This document shows, one piece after another, positions 1 to 8,071 of a stretch of DNA of 50,620 nucleotides. The DNA lies in the NCBI GenBank assembly GCA_022820805.1, contig JAJEEV010000020.1, forward strand, positions 1-50,620. The letters are read 5' to 3'. Position 1 is the stretch's first letter. Each line of letters starts with the position of its first letter. This DNA is from Acidimicrobiia bacterium (lineage in GTDB: Bacteria > Actinomycetota > Acidimicrobiia > Acidimicrobiales > Aldehydirespiratoraceae). The notes below the pieces were generated by a model. The model did no database searches. It had not been told where the DNA came from and saw nothing but the letters and a program-made list of their open reading frames with translations. The position numbers and the translations under genes were made by a program.

Positions 1-876
1 TGCCGGGGCGGGATGGGGTTGCGCCGAGTCCGCCGGGCCGCCGGTCAAGGGCGCCACCGCCGCGGGGGCTGTCGGCTCGACGTCCCCGGCGGCGCCGGCT
101 CCGCCCGCGGCGTCCGGCACAGCGGCGGGCTCGCGGTGCGAAGCCCCCGAGGAGGGCGGCTGGGCGTACGGGTACAGCCTCTCGCCCACCTGCTCGAGGC
201 TGGCCCGCCACTTCTTGGACTTGCGCTTGCTGCGGGCCATGTACGCCGAGAGGTCGGTGGCCATGTCCGGAACGCGCTCGACCGAGCCGCAGAACGCCAG
301 ACCACAGGTCTCCAGCCACTCGTCGGGATCCATGGGCGACTTGCCGACGGACACCGCGCAGCCCACCGGCCCGTCGCCGCCGTCATCCGCGTCGAGCACG
401 CCCTTGAGATGCTCGAGGCTCGGCATCTGGCTGTTGCTGCCGCACACCACGACCACCCCGGCCGCTCCCGTCGTCAGCGCCGAGGCCGCGGTGTCGGCCG
501 TCACCCGGCCGCCGTCGATGATCACCGCCATCTCGTTCTCGGAGATCGCCCGCAGGTCCTCGGCGAAACCCGAGAAGGTGTTGAAGATGCCGCGGGCCCC
601 CGAGGGGCTCGCCGGTGCCGGCATCACGTGGAGGTTCTCGAACAGCACGTCCTGGGCGTGATCGACCAGGTGGTTGCCGCGCACCGGAAGGCCCGAGGCC
701 ACGAACGACGCCGACCCGGGGGTGAACTGGATCCCGAGGTTGTGGCTCAACGATCCGCCGGAGGGGTCCAGCTCGATCAGCAGCACCTCGCGGCCCGAGG
801 AGGCCCAGCTGGCCGCCAGGTGCATGGCGGTGGTCGAGGCGCCCGGCGAGCCCTGGGTGCTGTAGACGGTCAGCAT
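1..876 (-). CDS. CpaE/MinD-like pilus-assembly ATPase, 3' end cut by window edge
   Basis: The minus-strand frame is open from an ATG at 876 to the window edge (292 codons, no stop). No other in-frame start lies between it and the preceding gene. Residues 9-16 (GSPGASTT) form a deviant P-loop without the usual lysine, followed by ELDPSGG at 35-41 (Asp37 as the Walker A'/B-type acid), the pattern of MinD/ParA-fold proteins of the CpaE/TadZ group. After about residue 245 the protein becomes an Ala/Pro/Gly-rich tail, still running at position 1. It starts about 50 bp after the CpaB-like gene on the same strand, so a role in positioning or assembling a Flp/Tad pilus at the inner membrane is inferred. 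ATP hydrolysis cannot be assumed without the P-loop lysine. Another MinD-like protein is the alternative. Confidence 0.75.
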   Translation of the reverse strand, partial: MLTVYSTQGSPGASTTAMHLAASWASSGREVLLIELDPSGGSLSHNLGIQFTPGSASFVASGLPVRGNHLVDHAQDVLFENLHVMPAPASPSGARGIFNTFSGFAEDLRAISENEMAVIIDGGRVTADTAASALTTGAAGVVVVCGSNSQMPSLEHLKGVLDADDGGDGPVGCAVSVGKSPMDPDEWLETCGLAFCGSVERVPDMATDLSAYMARSKRKSKKWRASLEQVGERLYPYAQPPSSGASHREPAAVPDAAGGAGAAGDVEPTAPAAVAPLTGGPADSAQPHPAPA

Positions 877-928
877 GAGATCGACTCGCAGCCGCCCGCC
901 GCTCGACCGCTGTTCGTGAAATCGGTCA

Positions 929-1729
929 TCACTGATCCTCTAGGGGCACAACGCCAGATCCCAGTTCACCCACTTCAGCTGTTGCGTCTGTGAGAGCCGG
1001 CGGAACGCTAGCGGCCTGCTTCGCCAACGCGTCGGCAATTTCGTCAGCTGAAAGGTTGTGGCCCAGTTTCAGGATCGTGCGGTCGGCCGACTGGCTGAAG
1101 CGATCGACGCTGCGCTTGATGTCCAGGGCCTCGTCGGGAGTGACCACGTAGAAGATGTCGTCTCCCTGGACGAACTCCAGCCGGAGCACACCGATCAGGC
1201 TCAGGTTGCCGGGCTGGCCGTCGGGGCCGGACGACTCCCGGCCGAGCAGCGCCACCGTGTCTCCCGTTCCGAGGGTGCCGAACGGCGCCTCCCCCGCCGG
1301 CAGCCTGACCTGGATGAGCACCCGGTCCGCCTCGGACTCCGCCGACAGCGGCGGAGTCTCGAAGAGGCCCTCGGTGACCAGCGTGCCGGCCGGTATCCGG
1401 CCGGTCGCCCATTTGCCGAGCACCCGGCCGCTCTCAGCGACGGTGAGCGCCGACGCGTCGCCCACGTTGGCCTCGACCACCGTGAAGTCGGCGGCGGTGG
1501 CCACCTCCCAGCGCTCGATGGTGCGCGCCGCCGCCAGGTACTCGGCCCGCTGATCGACGCTCTGGAGCACGAACCAGAAGCCGAAGCCGGCCCCGAACAC
1601 CAGCACGAGGCCCAACACGAGCAGGCCGCTCCGGCGCTGCTTCTGCTGGGCGCCGGGAAGCGCGACCTGGCGTCGCTGGGTCCGCGCGGCCGCGGGCGCG
1701 CGTTCTCGCTGGGGGGGAGGATTGGTCAT
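929..1729 (-). CDS. CpaB/RcpC-like SAF-domain pilus protein
   Basis: 266 aa. A basic, Pro/Gln-rich cytoplasmic N-terminus is followed by one membrane segment at about residues 35-55 and a SAF-type domain at about 68-122 (IERWEVATAADFTV, then GRIPAGTLVTEGLF). The C-terminal half has the beta-rich look of CpaB/RcpC proteins, with a valine/leucine-rich stretch around VLIQVRLPAGEAP. CpaB-family proteins sit in the periplasm next to the secretin of Tad pili. The start is the ATG at 1729 (MTNPPPQ); the frame opens further upstream, but that extension has no hydrophobic or conserved look. It is followed by the CpaE-like gene, consistent with a tad operon read leftward. Family assignment is by domain order and neighbours, so a different SAF protein remains possible. 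Confidence 0.75.
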   Translation of the reverse strand: MTNPPPQRERAPAAARTQRRQVALPGAQQKQRRSGLLVLGLVLVFGAGFGFWFVLQSVDQRAEYLAAARTIERWEVATAADFTVVEANVGDASALTVAESGRVLGKWATGRIPAGTLVTEGLFETPPLSAESEADRVLIQVRLPAGEAPFGTLGTGDTVALLGRESSGPDGQPGNLSLIGVLRLEFVQGDDIFYVVTPDEALDIKRSVDRFSQSADRTILKLGHNLSADEIADALAKQAASVPPALTDATAEVGELGSGVVPLEDQ

Positions 1730-1818
1730 GGGTCTCGATGTGAGCGATGCCGGGCCGGCAGGACACGCCTGACGCGTCCGGCCGGGTGGGCACCACACGA
1801 TCGTATACAATGGCTGCT

Positions 1819-1865
1819 GTGGAGATTACTTCTGTTACGGACGAATCTGTCAATGCAATCTCCAC
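1819..1865 (-). promoter_or_regulatory. Candidate promoter and operator for the pilus genes
   Basis: On the minus strand TTGACA (1853-1848) is separated by 17 bases from AGTAAT (1830-1825), a perfect -35 with a weak -10, reading toward the CpaB-like gene. Perfect 9-bp inverted arms, GTGGAGATT (1819-1827) and AATCTCCAC (1857-1865), bracket it, one touching the -10 and the other just upstream of the -35. The promoter and operator roles are inferred from this arrangement. Confidence 0.35.
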
Positions 1866-1911
1866 CCGTGCTCTGAGTTCCCGGCCAAGGCTGGCGGCCT
1901 AGCGTTCTCGC

Positions 1912-2406
1912 GTGGTCATCCCAGCGGTATGCGTGGCGGCCGCGGCCGCAGGGTGGCTGGTCGCGGGCGTGTGGCTGGCGGTCACCGACCTTCGCACCGG
2001 CCTGCTCCCGACGCGGGTGATCTGGTCCACCGCCGGAGCGGTCTGGGCGCTCTACGCGGCGGCCTCGCTGATCGAGGCCGAGCCGGCCGGCCTGATCGGG
2101 GCAGCCCTGGGCGCGGCTCTATGCGGCGCGGTCCTGGCCGCGGTCCACTTCGTCCATCCGCCGTCGATGGGCTTCGGCGACGTTCGGCTGAGTGTGCTCA
2201 ACGGCCTGCTGTGCGGGTGGTGGGGCTGGCAGGCCGCGCTGGTGGGCCTGATGGCCGGGTTCGCGCTGGCCACGCCCGAGGCCGTGGTCGTGATCATCCG
2301 CCACGGGATGCGGGCCAGCCGGCCTCTCGGCCCCTACCTGCTGGCCGGCGCGGCCGCGGCGGCGGTCTGGGCGATCGCGACCCGCGGCCTGGTCCCGGTG
2401 CGGTAG
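1912..2406 (+). CDS. Prepilin peptidase, A24 family (TadV/CpaA-like)
   Basis: 164 aa from a GTG start, almost entirely hydrophobic with about six membrane segments. The two aspartates expected of A24 aspartyl proteases are visible: Asp26 in TDLRTGLLP and Asp90 in GFGDVRLS (the GxGD motif at 87-90). It lacks the cytoplasmic methyltransferase domain of long PilD-type enzymes, and its length fits the short TadV/CpaA type that cuts Flp prepilin leaders at the membrane. It is divergent from the CpaB-like gene, sharing a 182-bp intergenic region that carries an inverted repeat. No prepilin gene is visible in the window. Confidence 0.88.
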   Translation: MVIPAVCVAAAAAGWLVAGVWLAVTDLRTGLLPTRVIWSTAGAVWALYAAASLIEAEPAGLIGAALGAALCGAVLAAVHFVHPPSMGFGDVRLSVLNGLLCGWWGWQAALVGLMAGFALATPEAVVVIIRHGMRASRPLGPYLLAGAAAAAVWAIATRGLVPVR

Positions 2407-2418
2407 GGCCCCGGCGGG

Positions 2419-2862
2419 TCAGGCGACCATCTCGAAGTACTGCACCTCGACCATCAGCGGCAGCAGGTAGCGCACGTAGAAGCTGTGCAGCTTCAACACG
2501 GTGAAGTCCTCCACCGCGTAGCCGATGATGTCCACCCGCCCGTCGCGGGCCGCGAACGCCTCGGCCCGGCGGAGCACCTCCTGAAGCTCCTCGAGGCTGT
2601 CGACGGCCATCCCGAAATGGTCGCCCCTGGGTGCCTGCATGGGGTTGTCGTCGGCGATGACGAACACGAACTGGTCATAGGAGTGAACCCCCATCACCAG
2701 TCGCTTGCGGTCCTCGGTCATGGTGGGGTGCTCCTGCCAGCCGAACACCTCGCCGTAGAAGCGGGTGATGTCGGCCCGGCCCGTCTCGTCGAGCACCTCC
2801 GCGGGCACGCTCATGGCCACATGGTTGAAGCGCCCCGGACCCTTGAGGCCGTCCGATGTCAT
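2419..2862 (-). CDS. VOC (glyoxalase/bleomycin-resistance fold) family protein
   Basis: 147 aa. The N-terminal FNHVAMSVP strand, the RFYGEVFGW helix and DHFGMAVDSLEEL in the second half form the paired beta-alpha-beta-beta-beta arrangement of vicinal-oxygen-chelate proteins. His14 (FNHVA) and the His of DHFG are candidate metal ligands. Its ATG overlaps the stop of the upstream alcohol dehydrogenase gene as ATGA, so it is probably translationally coupled and last in the operon that begins at 5796. VOC proteins include dioxygenases, isomerases and lyases, so the reaction cannot be named. Confidence 0.8.
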   Translation of the reverse strand: MTSDGLKGPGRFNHVAMSVPAEVLDETGRADITRFYGEVFGWQEHPTMTEDRKRLVMGVHSYDQFVFVIADDNPMQAPRGDHFGMAVDSLEELQEVLRRAEAFAARDGRVDIIGYAVEDFTVLKLHSFYVRYLLPLMVEVQYFEMVA

Positions 2863-3887
2863 GGTTTCACCAGGACCTTTCCGGCCACCTCGCCGGAGCG
2901 CAGGCGGCCCATCACGTCGAGGATCCCGTCGAGGCCGACAGGATCCGGCTCGAGCAGCACGCCCATCGGCAGGACGCCCGACGCGATCAGATCGAGCGCG
3001 GCACCCAGGCCGTCGGGGTCGTACTCGTAGGCGCCGGTGACCACCAGCTCGTTGAGGATCATCCGGCTGGTGTCGAGCCTCGGATAGTCCATGCCGATGC
3101 CCACGATCACCATCGTCCCGCCCGCCGCGAGCTGGGTCAGGCCCGCCTGGGCGGCCTGGCGGGCCCCGGAGGTCTCGAACACCCATCCGACCGCGCCGGC
3201 GGCGACCTGGCCGGGATGGCCCGGCGTCTCCAGTTCGTCGGCGGCGCGGACCGCGGCACCGAGCCGCCGGGCCAGCTCCTGGCGCCGGGGCTGGGGCTCC
3301 ACCACGGTCACATCGGCGCCCTGGGCGATCAGCACGGCCACCACCGCGGCGCCGATCGGGCCGCAGCCGAACACCATCGCCCGGCCTCCCGGCACGAACG
3401 AGCCCCGGGTGACGGCGTGCATGGCCACCGCCAGAGGCTCCGCGTAGGCCGCCTCCCGCAGGCCGACCCCGTCGGGGACGGCCGTGAGGTTCCGGTAGTC
3501 GACGGCCAGGTAGCGGGCGAAGGCCCCCGAGTGCTCGTCGTCCACTCCCGCCAGGGGGCGTTGAGCGCACAGCCCGGGCTGTCCCGCCCGGCAGCGCGGG
3601 CATCGGCCGCACTCGACCCAGCCCCGTCCCACCACCGGGGTGCCGGCGTCGATGCGGGCCTCGATGCCGGCCGAGGCCACCAGGCCCGACCACTCGTGGC
3701 CGAACACGGTGTCGGGCGTGCCCCAGCCGTCGAGCACCATGTGCAGGTCGGTGCCGCACAGCCCGCAGTAGGCCACCTCCACCAGCGCGTCGCGGGGGCC
3801 GAGGGCGGGCAGGGGCACATCCGCGATCTCCATCTCGCCCGGGCGCCGGTAGACCGCGGCCGGCATCGTCGCCGGGATCGCGGTCAC
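2859..3887 (-). CDS. Zinc-dependent medium-chain alcohol dehydrogenase
   Basis: 342 aa from a GTG that overlaps the stop of the upstream ligase gene (GTGA). Visible features are the catalytic-zinc motifs YCGLCGTDLH and GHEWSG, the structural-zinc cysteine set CGRCPRCRAGQPGLC, and the Rossmann motif FGCGPIGAA for NAD(P). The whole looks like the threonine/sorbitol dehydrogenase branch of the MDR superfamily. The surrounding acyl-CoA ligase, SnoaL-like and VOC genes suggest oxidation of an alcohol intermediate in a small catabolic operon; the substrate is unknown. A shorter start at the ATG at 3866 (MPAAVYRRPG) is possible, but the GTGA coupling favours 3887. Confidence 0.87.
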   Translation of the reverse strand: MTAIPATMPAAVYRRPGEMEIADVPLPALGPRDALVEVAYCGLCGTDLHMVLDGWGTPDTVFGHEWSGLVASAGIEARIDAGTPVVGRGWVECGRCPRCRAGQPGLCAQRPLAGVDDEHSGAFARYLAVDYRNLTAVPDGVGLREAAYAEPLAVAMHAVTRGSFVPGGRAMVFGCGPIGAAVVAVLIAQGADVTVVEPQPRRQELARRLGAAVRAADELETPGHPGQVAAGAVGWVFETSGARQAAQAGLTQLAAGGTMVIVGIGMDYPRLDTSRMILNELVVTGAYEYDPDGLGAALDLIASGVLPMGVLLEPDPVGLDGILDVMGRLRSGEVAGKVLVKP

Positions 3888-5329
3888 GGTCCGGCCCGGC
3901 CCGAGCGGCCCGACCGGTCGCGCAGCCGGGAGGCGAGCTTCATGCGGTCTACTTTGCCCGATGCGAGCACCGGAAGCTCGTCCAGCACCTCGACCCGCTC
4001 GGGTGTGATGAAGCGGGCCGCTCCCCGCTGGGCGAACCACTGCTGGCAGGCGGCCAGGTCGAACCCGCGGGGCGCCACGACGAAGGCGGCCACCCGCTCG
4101 CCCACGCGGTCGTCGGGCTCGGCCACCGCGGCGGCCTGGAGCACCGCGGGATGGGCCTCCAGGTGCTGCTCCACCTCAGCCGCGGAGATGTTCTCGCCGC
4201 TGCGGATTATGCGGTCGCCGAGCCGGCCGGTGATCGTCACCCAGCCGTCGTCGACGCTGGCCAGGTCGCCGGTCCGGAACCATCCCTCGACGAAGGCGGC
4301 CTCGGTGTCGGCCGGGTCGAGATACCCGCGGGCGACCTCGGGCCCCGTCACCCACAGCTCCCCCGAGGCGTCGACCCTGAGCCGGGCGTCCCCGAAGGCC
4401 CGTCCGTCGGTGAGGATCATCCGGTCCGTCGGGTCGTCGAAGCGCGAGGTGGTGATGGTGGGAGCCTCCGTGGAGCCGTAGGCGCGCTTGACCACCGCGC
4501 CGAGGGCGGCGGCGGCCCGCCGGCAGAACGCGGGCGTGACCCCGGCGCCGCCGCAGGAGATCATGCGCAGCTTGGCGGTGCGGGAGGGCTCGAAGCCTTC
4601 GCAGTCCATGAGGGTCGTGAACAGCGTCGGCGGCCCCACCATGTAGGTGACCGACTCCCGCTCGATCAGCCCCAGCGCATCTTCTGGGTCCCAGCGGGCC
4701 ATGAGCACGGTCTTCATGCCCGACGCGCCCGGGATCAGCACACCGTGCAGCAGCCCGGCCACGTGGGCCAGCGGCGACGGCACCAGAGCGCAGTCGTCGC
4801 GGCCGAGGCCGTGGGCCCCGGTGAGCTGGACGACCTTGTGGGCCAGGCTGCCGTGGGTGTGGATCACGCCCCGGGGTGTGCCGGTCGAGCCGGAGGTGAA
4901 CATCACCGCCGCATCGTCGCCGGCGGCAGCTTCGACGGGCAGGCTGGGTGCGGCGCCGCCGGCCGCCCCGGTCAGGTCGTCCATCGCGACCGGATCGACG
5001 CCGGGGACCGGCGGGAAGTCGGGCGCCGCGATGGTCACGACCGGCCGGGCCTGGTCCAGCGCCTGAGTCAGCTGGTGCGAGCCCGCTGCGGGATGCAGCG
5101 CCACCGCCACCGCCCCGATGCGCCAGCAGGCCCGGTAGGCGACCACCGCGTCCACACCGACGGGCAGCCGGAACGCCACCCGGTCACCCGGCGCCACCTC
5201 CCGGGCCGTGAGCGCAGCCGCGACCGCCCGGACCCGGCTCTCGACCTCAGCCGACGAGTACCGGCCGCGGCCGTCCACCACCAGGTCGTCGCGTGGCGGC
5301 GCCCCGGCCAGCAGCCCGTCGAGCGTCAC
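3884..5329 (-). CDS. AMP-dependent acyl-CoA synthetase/ligase
   Basis: 481 aa adenylate-forming enzyme that would activate a carboxylic acid to its acyl-CoA through an acyl-adenylate. The motifs appear in order: MFTSGSTGTPRG (phosphate-binding loop), YGSTEAPT, WFRTGDLASVDDGW, the hinge GRLGDRIIRSGENI, and the C-terminal catalytic lysine in LASGKVDRMKL. The GTG at 5329 is chosen because the fold starts there (TLDGLLAGAPP) and purine-rich bases precede it; the upstream frame is antisense to the divergent dehydrogenase. It starts 17 bp after the SnoaL-like gene and overlaps the alcohol dehydrogenase by 4 bp. At 481 aa it is shorter than typical long-chain ligases. Substrate unknown. Confidence 0.88.
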   Translation of the reverse strand: MTLDGLLAGAPPRDDLVVDGRGRYSSAEVESRVRAVAAALTAREVAPGDRVAFRLPVGVDAVVAYRACWRIGAVAVALHPAAGSHQLTQALDQARPVVTIAAPDFPPVPGVDPVAMDDLTGAAGGAAPSLPVEAAAGDDAAVMFTSGSTGTPRGVIHTHGSLAHKVVQLTGAHGLGRDDCALVPSPLAHVAGLLHGVLIPGASGMKTVLMARWDPEDALGLIERESVTYMVGPPTLFTTLMDCEGFEPSRTAKLRMISCGGAGVTPAFCRRAAAALGAVVKRAYGSTEAPTITTSRFDDPTDRMILTDGRAFGDARLRVDASGELWVTGPEVARGYLDPADTEAAFVEGWFRTGDLASVDDGWVTITGRLGDRIIRSGENISAAEVEQHLEAHPAVLQAAAVAEPDDRVGERVAAFVVAPRGFDLAACQQWFAQRGAARFITPERVEVLDELPVLASGKVDRMKLASRLRDRSGRSGRAGP

Positions 5330-5346
5330 CGCGCCGGCCCCGCTCT

Positions 5347-5796
5347 CTAGTCGTCTGGATGGTGGCGTTCGTCGCCGGTGAACACGATCTCCCGGCTGGC
5401 CACCTGCCAGCCGTCGTCGCCACGACTCAGGATGTCGTAGTAGCGGCCGGTCTGCAGGACCTTGTTGTCCTTGGCAATGAAGGCGAAGTCGGTGGTGGCG
5501 ATGGCCTCGTCGCCGTGCAGGTTGATGCGGGGTTCGCTGATCATGTGCTTGCCCCGGAGCTCGGCGGTCTGGAACGGCTCGATCAAGGCCCGCATCCCGG
5601 CCCGGCCCTCGGTTTGCTGTCCCATCACCGTGAACCGGCAGTCCGCCGTGTACAGCAGGCTCCACTCCTCGAAGTGGCCGTCGTCGAGCGCCTGGCAGCA
5701 TCCCGCCAGCACCCGGCGGATCGCGGTGTTGTCCATCAGCAACTGGATCGCGTCGGTCGTCGCGGCCGCATCCAGGTCCTTCGCGGTCTCGTCCAT
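5347..5796 (-). CDS. SnoaL-like / NTF2-fold protein
   Basis: 149 aa with the cone-shaped NTF2/SnoaL pattern: an N-terminal helix (IQLLMDNTAIRRVL), a DDGHFEEWSLLYTADCRF segment, and C-terminal strands ending in GWQVASREIVFTGD. Relatives include polyketide cyclases, steroid isomerases, dehydratases and the small subunits of ring-hydroxylating dioxygenases. The Trp-Leu-Tyr-Asp region matches the DxxxWxxxYxxDxxF signature of that group. It is the first gene of the minus-strand operon and diverges from the acyl-CoA dehydrogenase across a 68-bp gap. Isomerase or hydratase work on a CoA-linked intermediate is plausible but unproven. Confidence 0.75.
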   Translation of the reverse strand: MDETAKDLDAAATTDAIQLLMDNTAIRRVLAGCCQALDDGHFEEWSLLYTADCRFTVMGQQTEGRAGMRALIEPFQTAELRGKHMISEPRINLHGDEAIATTDFAFIAKDNKVLQTGRYYDILSRGDDGWQVASREIVFTGDERHHPDD

Positions 5797-5864
5797 ACCC
5801 TGACGCTACCGGTCCGGGGTCGGGCGCTGTCGAGCGGCACGGCCGGCGGTAGTGTCCGCGACGC

Positions 5865-7034
5865 ATGGACCTGTCGCTGTCGGCTGCCGAGCGGGCGTTC
5901 GCGCTCCGGGTGCGGGACTGGCTGGCCCGCAACGCTGAACGGCCCGAACCCGGGCTCAGTCCCGACGGGGCGATCGCCTGGGCCCGCCGGTGGCAGGCCA
6001 AGCTGGCCGGGGCCCGCATGGTGGCCATCGCCTGGCCCCGGTCGGTCGGGGGTCGGGGGGCCAGCCCGGTGGAGGTGGCCCTCTACAACATGGAGTACGC
6101 CCGCGCCGGCGCACCCCAGCCCGTCAACCGGGTCGGCATCAACCTGGCCGGGCCCACCCTCCTGGCCCACGGCACGCCCGGGCAGCAGGCCCGCTGGCTG
6201 CCGCCGATCCTGGACGCCGGCGAGATCTGGTGCCAGCTGTTCAGCGAGCCCGGCGCGGGGTCGGACCTGGCATCGCTGCACACCCGGGCCGAGCCGGCCG
6301 CCGGCGGCTGGCTGGTCACCGGTGAGAAGGTGTGGACCTCCTACGCCGGGTTCTCCAAGTGGGGGATCGCGCTGGTGCGCACCGGCGCCGGCGCCGGGCA
6401 GAGCCGCCACCGCGGCATCTCGTGCATGGTGATCGACATGGAGGCGCCGGGCGTGGAGATCCGTCCGCTGCGCCAGATCACCGGCGAGTTCGAGTTCAAC
6501 CAGGTCGCGCTGGACGAGGTGTTCGTGCCCGAGGACCAGCTGGTGGGCAGGCTGCACCAGGGATGGGCGGTGGCCGGCACCACGCTGGCCCACGAACGGG
6601 GCACGGCCTACCCGTTCAAGGAGCAGGTCGCTCACGAGGTCTACTTCGATGAGCTCGCCGCCGACCCCCGGACGCGGGCCGCGCTGGGCGACCCGGTGGC
6701 CGCCGACCAGATCGTCGACGCCTACGTGGCGCTGGGGCTGCTGCGCCTCAGGAACTATCGCACCCTGTCGCGTCTGGGCCGGGGCGTCGAACCCGGTCCC
6801 GACTCCAGCATCACCAAGCTGGTGCACTCGTCCATGACCCGCCAACTCTCGGACGCCGCGCTGGACGTGCTCGGCGACGATGCCCCCTTGTGGCCTGCGC
6901 CGGACGGCGACCTCGCCGCAGGCACCTGGCAGCGCCAGTGGCTGTGGTCGAAGGCGGCCTCCATCGCCGGCGGCACCGACGAGATCCAGCGCAACATCAT
7001 CGCCGAGCGCCTGCTCGGCCTGCCCAGGGGCTGA
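5865..7034 (+). CDS. Acyl-CoA dehydrogenase
   Basis: 389 aa flavoprotein of the FadE type that would introduce an alpha-beta double bond into an acyl-CoA. Visible motifs are FSEPGAGSDLASL and GEKVWTSYAG in the middle beta domain and the C-terminal IAGGTDEIQRNIIAERLLG, which contributes to the FAD site of a homomeric enzyme. The ATG at 5865 opens directly into the N-terminal helix (SAAERAFALRVRDWL). It is divergent from the SnoaL/ligase operon, suggesting a shared regulatory region, and is followed 83 bp later by an ABC exporter pair that need not be related. Actinobacterial FadE paralogues are too numerous to infer a substrate. Confidence 0.9.
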   Translation: MDLSLSAAERAFALRVRDWLARNAERPEPGLSPDGAIAWARRWQAKLAGARMVAIAWPRSVGGRGASPVEVALYNMEYARAGAPQPVNRVGINLAGPTLLAHGTPGQQARWLPPILDAGEIWCQLFSEPGAGSDLASLHTRAEPAAGGWLVTGEKVWTSYAGFSKWGIALVRTGAGAGQSRHRGISCMVIDMEAPGVEIRPLRQITGEFEFNQVALDEVFVPEDQLVGRLHQGWAVAGTTLAHERGTAYPFKEQVAHEVYFDELAADPRTRAALGDPVAADQIVDAYVALGLLRLRNYRTLSRLGRGVEPGPDSSITKLVHSSMTRQLSDAALDVLGDDAPLWPAPDGDLAAGTWQRQWLWSKAASIAGGTDEIQRNIIAERLLGLPRG

Positions 7035-7117
7035 GGCCTGGACCCATAGTTCCCGGCCCTATTGGTCCGCCCCTATTGACGGGTCCCCGGCGATAGCTTG
7101 TCGGCGGTGACGAGAAA

Positions 7118-7948
7118 ATGAGCGACGCAGCCGCCCAGCCCTCCGAGGCCCGCGCCGCGGCCCGGGCGGTGGACGCGGTCAAGGTCTACGGGTCGGGCAA
7201 CACCGAGGTCCGTGCCCTCGACGGCGTGAACATCGCCTTCGAGCAGGGCCGCTTCACCGCGATCATGGGTCCGTCGGGGTCGGGCAAGTCCACGCTCGTG
7301 CAGTGCATGGCCGCCCTCGACGACCTCACCGGGGGCCGGGCCTACATCGGCGACACCGATCTGAGCACCCTGACGGACAAGGAGCTGACCCGGCTGCGCC
7401 GCGACCGGGTGGGGTTCATCTTCCAGGCCTTCAACCTGGTGCCCACCCTGACCGCCATCGAGAACATCACCCTGCCCCTCGAGCTTGCCCGGCGGGCGCC
7501 CGACCGGCAGTGGGTCGACAGCGTGATCGCCACCGTCGGCCTGGAGGACCGGTTGGACCACCGCCCCAGCGAGCTGTCCGGCGGCCAGCAGCAGCGGGTG
7601 GCGGTGTCGAGGGCGCTGGCCGGCAAGCCGGAGGTCATCTTCGCCGACGAGCCCACCGGCAACCTCGACTCGCGTTCGGGCACCGACGTGCTGCGGTTCA
7701 TGCGCAAGGCGGTAGACGATCTGGGCCAGACCGTCGTCATGGTGACCCACGACGCCAGGGCGGCCTCGTACGCCGATCGGACCGTGTTCCTGTCCGACGG
7801 CAGCATCAGGGGCGAGCTGATCGACCCCACAGCCGAGCAGATCCTCGACTACATGAAGATCCTCCAAGTGGGCCAGTTCATCCGCGGCGTGCCCGAGGGG
7901 GCCACCATCGACCAGGTCCTCGAGCTCTTTGAAGAACTGGACGAGTGA
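7118..7948 (+). CDS. ABC transporter ATPase, MacB/LolD type
   Basis: 276 aa nucleotide-binding subunit. Walker A is GPSGSGKST at 51-59, the signature is LSGGQQQR at 153-160, and Walker B is FADEPTGNLD at 175-184, with the switch histidine in VTHDARAA. DEPTGNLD and the FQAFNLVPTLT Q-loop are typical of the MacB/LolD/FtsE branch, which pairs with FtsX-like permeases for efflux or lipoprotein release. A C-terminal extension of about 40 residues (IDPTAEQILDYMKILQ onward) goes beyond the core domain. The permease follows after 123 bp, a gap holding one copy of the 49-bp dispersed repeat. Confidence 0.92.
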   Translation: MSDAAAQPSEARAAARAVDAVKVYGSGNTEVRALDGVNIAFEQGRFTAIMGPSGSGKSTLVQCMAALDDLTGGRAYIGDTDLSTLTDKELTRLRRDRVGFIFQAFNLVPTLTAIENITLPLELARRAPDRQWVDSVIATVGLEDRLDHRPSELSGGQQQRVAVSRALAGKPEVIFADEPTGNLDSRSGTDVLRFMRKAVDDLGQTVVMVTHDARAASYADRTVFLSDGSIRGELIDPTAEQILDYMKILQVGQFIRGVPEGATIDQVLELFEELDE

Positions 7949-7973
7949 CTGTCCCCTCCCCGAGGCCGAGCTT

Positions 7974-8022
7974 GCGAGGCCGTGGCCCGAGCGGCCCGTG
8001 AGCGCAGCGAACAAGAGCGGGA
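7974..8022 (+). repeat. 49-bp dispersed repeat, copy 1
   Basis: It begins GCGAGGCCGTGGCCCGAGCG and ends GAACAAGAGCGGGA. It is identical or nearly so to copies at 27848, 46125 and (reverse) 47540. It lies between the two genes of the exporter pair. Read in the permease frame it would encode MARAARERSEQERE, giving a spurious N-terminal extension. Confidence 0.85.
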
Positions 8023-8071
8023 GACCGCGTCGGGAACAGCTTGCGATACGCCACGATCCAGTAGTGGGCCG

